Source: JABMRP01 sp964444795
Lineage (GTDB): Bacteria > Planctomycetota > Planctomycetia > Pirellulales > Thermoguttaceae
Length of the DNA stretch: 21,851 nt
Reading direction: 5' to 3'
Assembly: GCA_964444795.1 (NCBI GenBank)
Contig: CAYUIQ010000153.1
Location: forward strand, 1 to 21,851
The notes under the pieces are model-generated. The model worked only from the letters and a program-made list of their open reading frames with translations. It was not told the origin of the DNA and ran no database searches. Of this stretch, positions 1 through 10,700 are shown piece by piece (the first letter of the stretch is position 1; each line of letters opens with the position of its first letter). Both the position numbers and the translations under genes were made by a program.

Positions 1-47
1 AGCAAGCAGTGGCACACGACTTTTTCAACGGCTGCTAACAGGGCAGA

Positions 48-1736
48 ATGAGAACCACCATGCAAACCGCAGCTTCCTTCTTCGTAGCCCTTTTCGTGAT
101 GCATATGGCCAGCGGCGCCACCGCGGCGCCGGACCGCGATGATCGCCGGCCAAACGTGTTGTTGGTGATCACCGACGACCAGCGGCTCGATTCGTTCGGC
201 TTTCTCCGGGGCAAAGCGCTGACGCCGGCGATCGATCGGCTGGCCGCCGAAGGGGTCTATTTCTCCCGCGGGTACGTACCCAGCAGCGTCTGCACGCCCA
301 GCCGGTATACCTGCCTGACGGGCCGTTATGCCAGCCGAGCCCAGAGCGAGAACTTTCGCCGCTGCACCACGCCGGAGGGTCAGACCTGCGTGCAGTGGAA
401 CACGGAACTGCGTCCCGAGGATTCGACCCTGCCGAAAGTCCTCAGGCGGGCCGGTTATGTCACGGGTATGGTGGGCAAATGGCACAACGGCGGCGGCAAG
501 ACGTGGTCCGGCATCAACCGAGATCAACTCCGCGACGCCGACCCGGCCGATCCCCAAATCGCCCAAATCCTGACCGACGCGCAAGCCGCGTTGCACCAAC
601 AGATCGGAAGTTGCGGGTTCGACTACGTGGCCAGCGCCAACCTGGGCAATTTCGCCTCCCATCCGTGCCGCGCCTTGCGCTATCACAACCCGGAGTGGAT
701 CACGCGAGGGGCGATCGACTTTATCGAGCAGAACAAAGACCGCCCGTTCTTCCTCTACATGGCCACGACCCTGTTGCACGGCCCCGATCCGCTGGAATCG
801 CTCAAGGCGGACCCGCGCGTTACCCATGCCGGGCTGCTGGACGAACCGCTTCGCGTGCAGCCTTCGCGCCGCTCGGTACTCCAGCGGGCCAAGGCGGCGG
901 GGATCCACGAGCGACTGGCGCCGGCCACCTGGCTCGACGACGGCATCGGCGCCGTCCTCCGGAAGCTCGACCAACTCGGACTCGCCCGCGACACGCTGGT
1001 GATCTTCCTCAACGACCACGGCGTCGAGCAGGGCAAAGGAAGTTGCTACGAGGGCGGAGTCCGCACTCCGGTAATCATACGGTGGAAAGACCGGATCGAA
1101 CCGGGCCGCAGCGACGCGCTGATTCAGAGTATCGACTTGGCGCCGACGATTCTCGAAGCGTGTGGCATTGCGTCGGAAAAAGGGGACAGGTCCAATTTGT
1201 GCGAAGCACCCTCCGGGCCGTCCCGGCAAATTGGACCTGTCCCCTTTTTCCCGCTCGACGGCCGGAGCCTTCTGCCGCTTGTTGCCGGCAAGACCGACGA
1301 GGTGCATCCGTCGCTCTACTTCGAGATCGGTCACACGCGCGCGGTATGCACGCGGCGCTGGAAATACCTGGCGTTTCGCATCCCGCCGAGCCGGCAGTTG
1401 ACCGACGCCCAGCGGCAGCGCCTTTCCCAGCGGTACGCCGAGTCGAAGCGACTGCGCGAGGACAAGCCGTTCGAGATGACCCCCGATGCGCCCCTGTCGC
1501 ACATGGGTTTTCCCGGCGGGCAGAATACCGAGCGCGGCAACGCGATGCGGCGGTACAAGGGCACGTACTACGACGCGGACCAACTCTACGATCTGACGGC
1601 CGACCCGGGTGAACAGAACAATCTGGCCGATGACCCGGCCCACCAGGCGGCGCTGGCTCGCATGAAAGCCCTGCTGGCGGAGCATCTGTCGGGCGTGCCG
1701 GGAACGTTTGCCGAGTTCAAACCGGCCGGCGAGTGA
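48..1736 (+). CDS. Secreted Cys-type sulfatase (arylsulfatase family)
   Basis: A 562-residue sulfatase of the alkaline-phosphatase superfamily, which hydrolyses sulfate esters, in planctomycetes usually on polysaccharides, in the periplasm or outside the cell. Residues 1-27 are a signal peptide with probable cleavage after ATA-A. Metal-binding Asp43-Asp44 lie in VITDDQ. Cys82 of the CTPSR signature (82-86) is the residue converted to formylglycine. Lys144 and His146 (GKWH), His244 (LLHGP) and Asp323-His324 (LNDHG), followed by Lys330, complete a normal active site. Residues 377-401 are an insertion encoded by a palindromic repeat, placed just before the PLDGRSLLPL motif, where relatives usually have a short loop. 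A second in-frame ATG at 60 also gives a signal peptide; neither start has a strong ribosome site. No formylglycine-generating enzyme is visible here. Substrate cannot be told from sequence. Confidence 0.93.
   Translation: MRTTMQTAASFFVALFVMHMASGATAAPDRDDRRPNVLLVITDDQRLDSFGFLRGKALTPAIDRLAAEGVYFSRGYVPSSVCTPSRYTCLTGRYASRAQSENFRRCTTPEGQTCVQWNTELRPEDSTLPKVLRRAGYVTGMVGKWHNGGGKTWSGINRDQLRDADPADPQIAQILTDAQAALHQQIGSCGFDYVASANLGNFASHPCRALRYHNPEWITRGAIDFIEQNKDRPFFLYMATTLLHGPDPLESLKADPRVTHAGLLDEPLRVQPSRRSVLQRAKAAGIHERLAPATWLDDGIGAVLRKLDQLGLARDTLVIFLNDHGVEQGKGSCYEGGVRTPVIIRWKDRIEPGRSDALIQSIDLAPTILEACGIASEKGDRSNLCEAPSGPSRQIGPVPFFPLDGRSLLPLVAGKTDEVHPSLYFEIGHTRAVCTRRWKYLAFRIPPSRQLTDAQRQRLSQRYAESKRLREDKPFEMTPDAPLSHMGFPGGQNTERGNAMRRYKGTYYDADQLYDLTADPGEQNNLADDPAHQAALARMKALLAEHLSGVPGTFAEFKPAGE
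1175..1251. repeat. REP/MITE-like palindrome inserted in frame in the sulfatase gene
   Basis: Two perfectly complementary 25-nt arms (1175-1199 and 1227-1251) flank a 27-nt centre. The arm core reads GGGGACAGGTCCAATTTG and its complement. The centre holds two further small hairpins: GCGAAGC at 1201-1207, and CCGGG/CCCGG at 1213-1217 and 1222-1226. The element is read through without a stop and adds about 25 codons to the sulfatase. Its form (long perfect stem, structured loop, A/T-tract ends) resembles REP-type elements mobilised by REP-associated tyrosine transposases; that is inference, since no transposase is present here. Confidence 0.85.
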
Positions 1737-1758
1737 GTGGGTCGTTATATCGGGCCGA

Positions 1759-4700
1759 TCACGGTTGCCGTTGGAGCCAGCGTCCCGACTCGATCTGGTC
1801 TTGCATCTCCCGGGCCTGACGGTCGACGTCTTTGAAACGCGAGGGCCAGCTTCCGGATTTCAACGCCCGGACCGATTCTTCGGCGGCGGCCCATTGCTTC
1901 AACTTGATTTGGGCGGCGGCCCGGTTCGACAGGCCGGTCGGCTCCAACTCGCGGATCTCGGCCACGCGAGCCCAATGGTCGGCCGCTTCTCTCCAGCGGT
2001 CTTGCCGTTGGCGGATCTCGGCCAGCCGGGCGTGGCTCTCCGATTCGTTGGGCAAGACCTCGACGATCGACGTGTAGGCCCGTTCGGCTTCCTTGGGCCG
2101 GTCGAGTTCGGTATACCGCCGGGCGAGCTCTTCCCAGAGATCGAAGTTGTGGGGCGACCATTGCAGCGCGTCGAGCAATTGGCCGATGGCCTTCTCCGGT
2201 TCCCCTTGGTGTTGGTAACAATCGATCAGCATCCGGTGCGTTTCGGCGTCACTCGGTTGCAGTTCGACGGCCAGTTGGAGTTGCCCGATCGCCTTGTCGA
2301 AGTGTTTTCCGTTGAGATACACGCGTCCGACGGCTTTGCGAACGACGTAGTTGTCCTTCTCGGCTTCGGCGGCCTGGGCGTCGAGCCCGACGACGTAGCC
2401 GTCGAGATCGGGGGATTCTCGCAGCACGCCATCCAACAGGTCGAGCGTTTCGTCCCGGCGCTCGTGTCGGGGGCCCCAACAGACGATCGCCTCGCAGACG
2501 GCGTCGACCGCCGCGGCCGTCTGATTCAACCCGGCGTGGGCTTTGGCCAAGTGCTCGTAGTACCGCGAAAGTGACTCGTCGCCGACATGCCGACCGGGCG
2601 ATGCTTGCCGGCGGAAGGCGATGGCCTGGTCGACGTACTCCACGGCGCGCTCGTAAAGCTCAAACTCGACACAGGCCTCGGCCAGTTCGGCCAGCGAGCC
2701 TTCGGCTGCCTCGGGCCAGGGGTATCTCTTGCGGATCGCCTTGCGGGTCTCGTCGACCAGTTTCCGCAGATCGTCGTGGCGGCCGGTGTGGAAGAACGCC
2801 CGCATCAGGCGGATCCGGTAATTCCATTCGTTGGGATCACGTCGGACGAGTTCCCGTAGTGGGGGGATCGACTCCTCGTAGCGATTCTGCGCCTGCAAGA
2901 GCGTGGTCAGCAATTCCACGCCGTCGTCGGTTTCGTCGAAGAGCTTCTGCCGGTGGGCCGCCAGCAACATGTCGATAGCTCGATTATGGCGGTTCAGCCC
3001 GCGGTAAAGGTACTCGGCGATATGCACAACCGAGTCTCCCGAATGTCTCTTCCGGTCGTACACTTCCTCGGCCACAGCGGCGAAGGCGTCGGTCTTAGCC
3101 TTCCAGAAATGAATGTATCGGGTGTCGTAGATCGTTTGATCATGGCTGAACTCGGACTCCAGATCGCGCCGCAACTCGCTGGACACCAGCTTCAACAGCC
3201 GGGGTTCCAGGTCGCCCGCTGCGATCACCTGGATGCGCCACCAAGCGAGTTCGTCCTGGCAGGATTCCCAAAGGTCGTCGCCGGCCAGCCGGCACCAGGC
3301 CGGCTCGTTTTCCAGGCGTGCGATGAGAAAGGCCAGCCCGTCGCGCGGTCCGGCCACGTCGCGTAGCGTCTGGGCGACTTCACCGACGACCGACCGCCGC
3401 TGGCCTACCTGGCTCTTGAGAAGTTCGGGGGTATCCTGGAAAGCAAACTCGCGGAGATCGCCCTTCACGCCGGGAAGTTTTTTCTCGGCGGCCGTCCGGT
3501 AGAAGCTGCAAAGCCGGTCGATCAGGGTTCGTTGGTGGGCGGGATCGGCAGCGGTCAGGTCTTCGCGGGTCTTCTTTTCCACGGCCCGGTAAAGCGTCTC
3601 ACCGCTGCCCAGTGACGTGGTGCCGTCGTGCCGCAGGGCGTGCTGGAATAGTCCGAGCAGCCGCGTTTGCAGCCACTGCTTCTGCCCACCGGTGACCGGA
3701 TCGTCGAGATACTCGCGGAGGATGATTTCGCCGCGGGCATGGTGGCCGCGCTGCTGGAGATACGAGATCAGCGTGTCGATCATCAGGTCGGCTTCATCGG
3801 GCAGGAATCCCCCGTGTGCCTTTCGGCGATCGGCCAGCGCTGCGGTCAACCGGTCGATGGCTGCGTCGTGTCGCTCGTAATTCCATTGGGTATGGGCCAA
3901 CAGCCAGGCGACGAACAACCGATCGGCCGAACCGGCGGTCTGGGATTTGTGCAAGGCGGTCAGTTGGTACACTTGCTCGTCGGCCAGCGCGGTCTGCGAG
4001 ATCTTGCCCAGGCCGGCAAGAAACTCGGCCATCAGGCGGCCTTCGCCGGGCGTCCACTCGCCTTTGAAAGCCCGCCGCATGGCAGCCAGCGCGGCGGCCG
4101 TGTGCGGGCCCGGTTGATCGGCCAACTCGGCCGCGCGACGCTCGACCAGCAGTTCGAGCATGTCCAACGCCCGGCGGTCGACCGGCGTTCTTGCACGCTG
4201 CCGAACTACCTTCAACCGTTTGACGATTTCATCGGCGGTCGCCTCCTTGCGCACTTCGCCGAGCACCGAATCGAGCGACCCAAGGAACGGGTAGACCCGG
4301 CCGGCGGTGTGGCCGACGACCGCCTCGGGCAGGCAAGCCAACAACTCGAACTCGCGGGTTGCCCCGTAGACCGCGCCAAGCAGCCCCGCGTAGTGCTCCG
4401 GGCCGCGCGACTTGGCCAGCAGGACGGTGAAAATCAAAGGGACGTCCTCGTCGAGTTCCGCCGGCAAGGGGCCGTCGTCGCGTTGCCAGTTGCGGAGTTC
4501 TTGCCTGAGCCGGCGGTCCAGCACGTGTTCGTCCGTCGTGCGATACGAGGCCTCGACCGCCCGGCGGTGGTCTTCCTCCCGATCGAGAACCATGTACCAA
4601 TCGGCCAGCGCGCGATACTCGGCCGGGCCCAGTTCGTCGTCGGCTTCGACGGCCTCGAACAAGTTGATCGCTTCATCGAGCTTCCCTAGCTCGGCATGCA

Positions 4701-7700
4701 GATAGCCCAAGGCCAGCCGCCAGCGATTGTCGGGATCGTCGGTGTCGATCCAGGTTTTGAGCGTCCTTCGCAGATCGTCGGGCCGGTCCAGGGCCACCAG
4801 CAACGAGAACTTCAAACCTCGCCAGCGGTTGATTGCTTCCGTGTCCTCGGCCGCGGCCAGCGTGTGATCGACCCACCCGAGCAACCGTTCAACCAGCGTT
4901 GCGTCGGCCTCCGGACGGACGGCCAGATGGGCCAGCATCATCAGGCAACGGTGCCGCAACATCCGCTCGATGCGTTGCTCGGGCGTCGCATCCTCGGCCG
5001 TGGCCCGCATCTGGGGGCCGAGGTACTCCCAACACGTCTTGGCCACCTGCGGGAGATTGCGCTGGAGTTCCACCTCGAGGTAAAGCCGTTCGACGTCGAT
5101 CCAATCGGCCAGCGGCCCGGTGTGCTTGGCTCGCTCCTCTCGCAGCCGCTGGGCGAAATCGCGACGAGCGCGTTGCAGGACCTCCGCCTCTTTCTCGGCT
5201 CGCTCGGCCCGGGAAAGCCGCCCCAGGTCTTCGATCTCCCCGAGCAAAGCACGACTTCTCGCCTGGACCATCCGATCGGTCAGCTTGTGCAAGGCGCCGA
5301 GCGGGGCCGTCAGACGCTTGGCCGGCTTGGCGGCGTATCCCTGGTCTTCCAACAGCGAGAAGGCCTCGTCTTCATACTCGGCCGACCAGGCTTGCTCCAG
5401 AAGGGTATCGAACAGTTGCTCGTACGCCTGCCGGTGTGGCTTGACCTCTAGTCGCCGACGGAGGAAGGCGAGCAGTTCGTCTGTAGTCCCGTCCGACTGG
5501 AGAATCCGCACCACGATCTCCGCCAGTTGCAGCCGGATTTCGGGCTTCCGCTCGCTCGACCAGCGGCGCTCGACTCCGGCGGCGATCCGCATCCACACAT
5601 CCGTCTCCACCGTCAAGTCGCCGTCCATGACCCATTTCACGTAGCAATCGATCTGCTCCGGGCGCAGGGTCTCGATTTCCTCGTCCAACAAGCGAATGAA
5701 CCGCTCGTGCAGGCGGCGGCATTGGTCGGTCCGCCCGAACTTGCCGACGTTCATGATCTCCTCGGCCAAGCGGAATTGCTCCGCGTGCGGGGCGAAGAAC
5801 TCCACGGTCCGGGCCAGGGAGTCCAGCCAGCGGGGATCGAGCCGATTGGTGCGGAGTTGGTATCCTTGCCCCAGCGCCCGATTCACCGCCACCTTCAACC
5901 GGGCCGCCACGTCGGCCGGCAATCGCCCCTCGACACGCCCCTCGGTCATCCAGCGGGCCGTCAACTCATCCGCCTTCTCGCTCTGGTTCGTGTAGATCAG
6001 GGCCGTCAGATACTGCTCGTAGGCCGCGGCGCACTCGGGCTTTCTTTTGACCCAGGCGGCCAAGAACTCGACCAGTTCGTCGTAGCGTCCCCGGTCTCGC
6101 AGGAAGCCGGCGTACGTGTCGCGTAGCGAGTCGATCTCGTAGGGATGCCAGGGGAAATCGCCCTTCATTGCCCGGTCGAGCACGGCACGGGCGTCCGCGT
6201 GCCGGCCATCGGCGACCAGTTGCGCGGCGTACTGCTCTTGCAGGCGGTAATCGTGCGGGACGTCGGCGGCCAGTTGCCCCAGCAGGGCGATCGCTTCGGT
6301 CGGCCGGCCGGTCTTCCGCAGATAGTCGACGCGACTCTGGCTCCACGACTGTACGGCCCCGGTGTAAGACGGCTGGCTGCGGTAGACCCCTTGCAATCGA
6401 TCCAACAGGGCGAGCACTTCGTTGGCCTCGAAGCACGACTCGGCCTGGCGCAGCAAGCAGTTGGCCAAGAGCAACTTGTCGACGTCGCGCTTGGTTTCGA
6501 CCGCATCGGCTTGGCTCAGGCGGTCGGCCTCGTCGAAGATGCGTTGCTTCAATTGCTCGCCGCGCCGGGCTTCGGCGAGCATCGCATTGCGGATCCAGCG
6601 CATGCCCGGCCGATCGGCGGCCAGCCGTTCGAGTTGCTCCAGATGCTCCAACGCCCGATCCCACCGTTGCGTGGCCGAGAAGTGCCGCATCATTACCAGA
6701 TGATCGTCGAACCGGGCCTTCTCCTCGGCCAGCGCCCCTTTGGCCTCGGCCAGCGAAGGCAGCGGCACGTGCGGCAATTGTGACTGCTCGCGATCGGCCA
6801 GTGCTGCTTTCCACTGTTGGTCGAACGGCTGTTTCTCAAGCAGGGTGAACCGGCGGACGGTCCGCTCGGTGCGGCGTCCCCCGTCGTCGGTCGACTCGAT
6901 ACGGCCGGCCCACCAGTGGCCGCCCACTTCGATGAAGTCGCTGAAGGTGACTGTGTCGATCTGGTCGTAGTAACGATTCTCGATCGAGAGGATCACCTTG
7001 CGGTCGGTGTCGATGAGCAAGCGACCCTCTCTGTGCGGTTCACCCGGCCTTTTCAAGACCAGCAGCGTGCGACCCTCGCCCCGCGGTTTCAATCGGGGCG
7101 TGTGCTCCCGGAGAGTGCGGTCCAGGGGCTCCAGCACCGCTCGGCTGAGGCCCAGCGGCGGCGAGTGCAGGTCGCGGGGAGTCGACTGGCGAACTTGCCC
7201 CAAGAGGAAGTCTTGTTGGAAAACGCCCCGCTCCCGGCCGTCGCACCAGTGGACGGTTCGCTGCGAACCGGTTCCCTCAGAACGAGTGAGCCATGCCGTG
7301 GGAGAAACCAGTGCCAGACGGCGGGAGCGAGACGTGAGCGTGGCGTTGCGCACGCCCGACGATTGACGCACGTCGAACGACTCGATCTCTTGTTCGATGC
7401 GCAGGCCACTTTCGGGACGAGTCAACAATTCGGTACGGAGCAGGCTTTCGGCCAGCTCCCGAGCCGCTTCCGGCCAGGGCTCCGCCGGTTCGGCCGGCTC
7501 AAGCGGCTCCGGCGGCACTCGAGGGAAGAGCGAGTCCAGCCAATCGACGCGCATCTGGCTCATCCGGGGATCCGAGTCATACCTAAACCTGTGGCCGGAC
7601 ACCTGCAACCCGCGAGAGAAGTAGGGCACGAAAGAGAGCGTCGGCAAGTCCCACGACTCTGTGGTGATTCCTTGCCTCGCGAACCCGCCGAATTGTGGCT

Positions 7701-10700
7701 CGGCGAGGGTGAACCGGTTCTGCTGATTCCCAAGGAGGCTGCCGAAACCGCCCGGAAAGTCGGGCACCTGGATCGGCAACACGAGATCGGCGACCGGATA
7801 AGTCCCGGTGCCCAGTACCGACTCGCCGTCGAACAGGTAATCCGGAGAGCCACGCACGGAGATTCCCAAATCGGCTTCAAACCAATCGTCGAAGTCGCCG
7901 TCCTCTTCCCAAGTCGACGGACGGATGGTGGGCGTAATGAGTTCGGTCAACGTGTCGAAGCCGTTGACGTCGCGGACCCACCCGGCGTTGTGACTCAACG
8001 ATCCGTAACTGCCCGCCATGAACTTCTTGAAGTCGCCGCCGATACCCATGCCGCCGGGTTCGAACCACGTGCGACCGTCGTTGACCATCGTCTGCCACCC
8101 GATGACGCTGGTGTCGGATCGGGGAGAGTACCTCCAAGAACCTCCCGTCGATTCGACACACGACCTCAGCGCGTCCGCATTGCGACCGAGTGAAGACAGT
8201 CCCTCCAGTGCCTTTCGCTGCATCCCGATCCGCCAGCCGCCCGCTTTGCGCATCTGCTGTTGCACGAGTTGGTAGTCGATCTTCTTTCGCGCGGCGTCGA
8301 AGAATTTCTCGCCGTCGCACATCTGGAAGCGGCGCCGGACCCCGAAGCGCTTGCGGTCGGCGTCCGTTTCCAGCACCAACAGCGACGTGTAGGGCGTCAT
8401 GATGTGGTACTGCTCGGAAAGCGCGATGATCTCGTCGCGGATCGTTTGCGAGGAACCTTGCCCGAGCAGGGCGTCGAGATGCTCTCGGGCCCAAAGCCGG
8501 GGGATGAACGAATTACCCTTTTCCGCGTCGGGAATCACCACCGGCGTGCGGAATCGCACCGACTGGCCGTCGCGCGTGCCGCTGACGGTGACGTGCCCTT
8601 GTTGATCGGCGCCGTCGGGCAGATAACGCCCGAGGAGAATCTGCTGCGTGCCGGGGGCCAGATTCGGCAGCTTCTCGGGATACACTCTCGCGGTGGCCAG
8701 ATCCTCAAACTCGACCTTCAGATCGCGCAGCACGGGCCGGGTCATCTCGCCGAGCAACTCCCGGGCGACCTCCGGGGGTGGCTGCTGGGAGGATACGTGC
8801 CGCACCGACCCGCCGCCCAGCGAAGCGAGCGCATTCAGTACCGTGGGCTCGAAACGACTTCCCGCGGCGATCGCGTGGAACGTTCCCTTGCCGCCCTGCT
8901 TCTGGTGGAGACGTCGCAATCGGGCAGCCACCGCGGCCGGTTCGGTGTCGGTATCGGAATGAACGGCCGTGGCGATGCCGTCGCCCACGTAAACCACGCG
9001 CGTATCCGGCCCGCTCTGCTCCAGCGCCGAGGCAAACGTCCGATCCAAGTCGGTCCACCCCAGCATGGCACGCTTGGCCAGAAACTGGCTCGCGGTATCG
9101 ACGTTCGTCTCGGTGGCCGGCACGGGCTCGTCGAAAATCCATGTGCAGCCCATGTCGCAGGCGGCCAGATTGAACGTGTCCTCCGGCGTCAGCGATCCGG
9201 TCAAAGAGGCGATCACCCCGGCCTGGCGCTTCTGCCGGCCGGCATCGACCGAGGCGGACGTATCGGCCAGGATCAGCAGTTGAAGCGGCTTGCCGTCGGG
9301 CAGCAGTTTGCGCTGCCACCGGCCGTCATTTCCCGGCGGAGTCAACTGCGCGAGAAAATAGCCGTCGTCGCCCCGCCGGTGCGGAATCAACACTACCTCC
9401 GACTGCCGGTCGGCAACTTCCACCACGACCTCGAAGTCACGCTCGGGCGTGTACTGCTGGGCGCTAAACTCGACACGAGCCGATTCGTCGGTCTGGCGGA
9501 TGCGCGTCGAGTGCGTCGGTGAACTCACCCGGGCCAGCGGCACGGCCGAGTGGATCCGTACGTCGAGGGCCAACTCGCGCAACGGGTGTTGCCGCAGCAT
9601 TTCGCTTTGCAGACCGTAACTGTAGCGGTAACTCCCCCCGCGAAGCGGCAGCACCTGAGTATACGTGATCTTGATCCGCTTCTCGCGATGCGGAAGGATC
9701 GGAAACACCCGGGCTTTGAACAGGTTGCCCCCGGACCACTCCAACAGGGCCGGATCGCGGCGCTCGCGGAGGATCGTCTCGTAGATTTCCCGGGCGCGCT
9801 GCTTCTCGACCACGTCGGCATCGACCAGCACGTCGTCGATCCACATGCCGAACCCGGCGATCGAGGCGTCCGACGGCAGGGGGAAGTAGAAGGTACCCTC
9901 CGTCTGGACGCCCGTGTGGTTGACAAACGACTCCTCGATCTCCGTTCGGGCGATCTGGTCGCGGATTTCCACCGAAACGTTATGGTAGCCGACGGTGAGT
10001 GGAACGTTTTGGCCGTCGACCTCGGCCACCAGCGAACCGACGGACTCGCCGGTCGCCGCTTCCTTGAACCCGACCAGCCACGGCGGGTCTTGCTCTTCGC
10101 GGACTAGTTTTCGCTCCTTCAGGCGGTAGATTCCTCGATCGGCGACCGAGATGGCCTGTTCGTTGGGCCCCAGCAGGGTGACCGGTGCGTCGGCCGTCGC
10201 GGCGATTTCCAGCATTCCGTCGAGCAGCCGAATCCGCTTCGGTCCCACCAACTCGACCAGCGAGTGCGGGCCGAGGATCATCCCGGTCTGCTTGACCAGC
10301 CTCAGGGCCAGCGCGTTGGCTCCCCGGGCGTCGGTTCGCACCCAGTCGCCGGGCATCAGCAGCAGGCTCTCGGCCAGGGGGGTCCAGCGACGGGCGTTGA
10401 CCGGTCGGACGGCCACGACGCCTTGCGCCTCGACGACTTTGCCGATCCGGCCGTCCTCGGTGAGCGTGTCGCCGACGACAAACAGGGCCTCGTCGACCGG
10501 CTCGTCGACGGCCATCACGTCGACCCGGCCGATCAATTCGAGGGTGCCGTCTCGCTCGGCCGAGGCTTCGAGCCGGCGGAGCGTGTGATCGTCGGCCCCG
10601 GCAAGCACTTCCAGGTGGATCGTGCCCTCGGCGCCGGGCCACTCGGCCCGATAGACGTCGCACTCGACACCCTGGTGGTCGACCCGCTCGACCGGCGTCG

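Noticed and set aside
395..1612. 405-codon open frame overlapping the sulfatase in another frame
   Set aside because: Arg/Pro-rich shadow with no motif; the sulfatase frame carries all catalytic residues.
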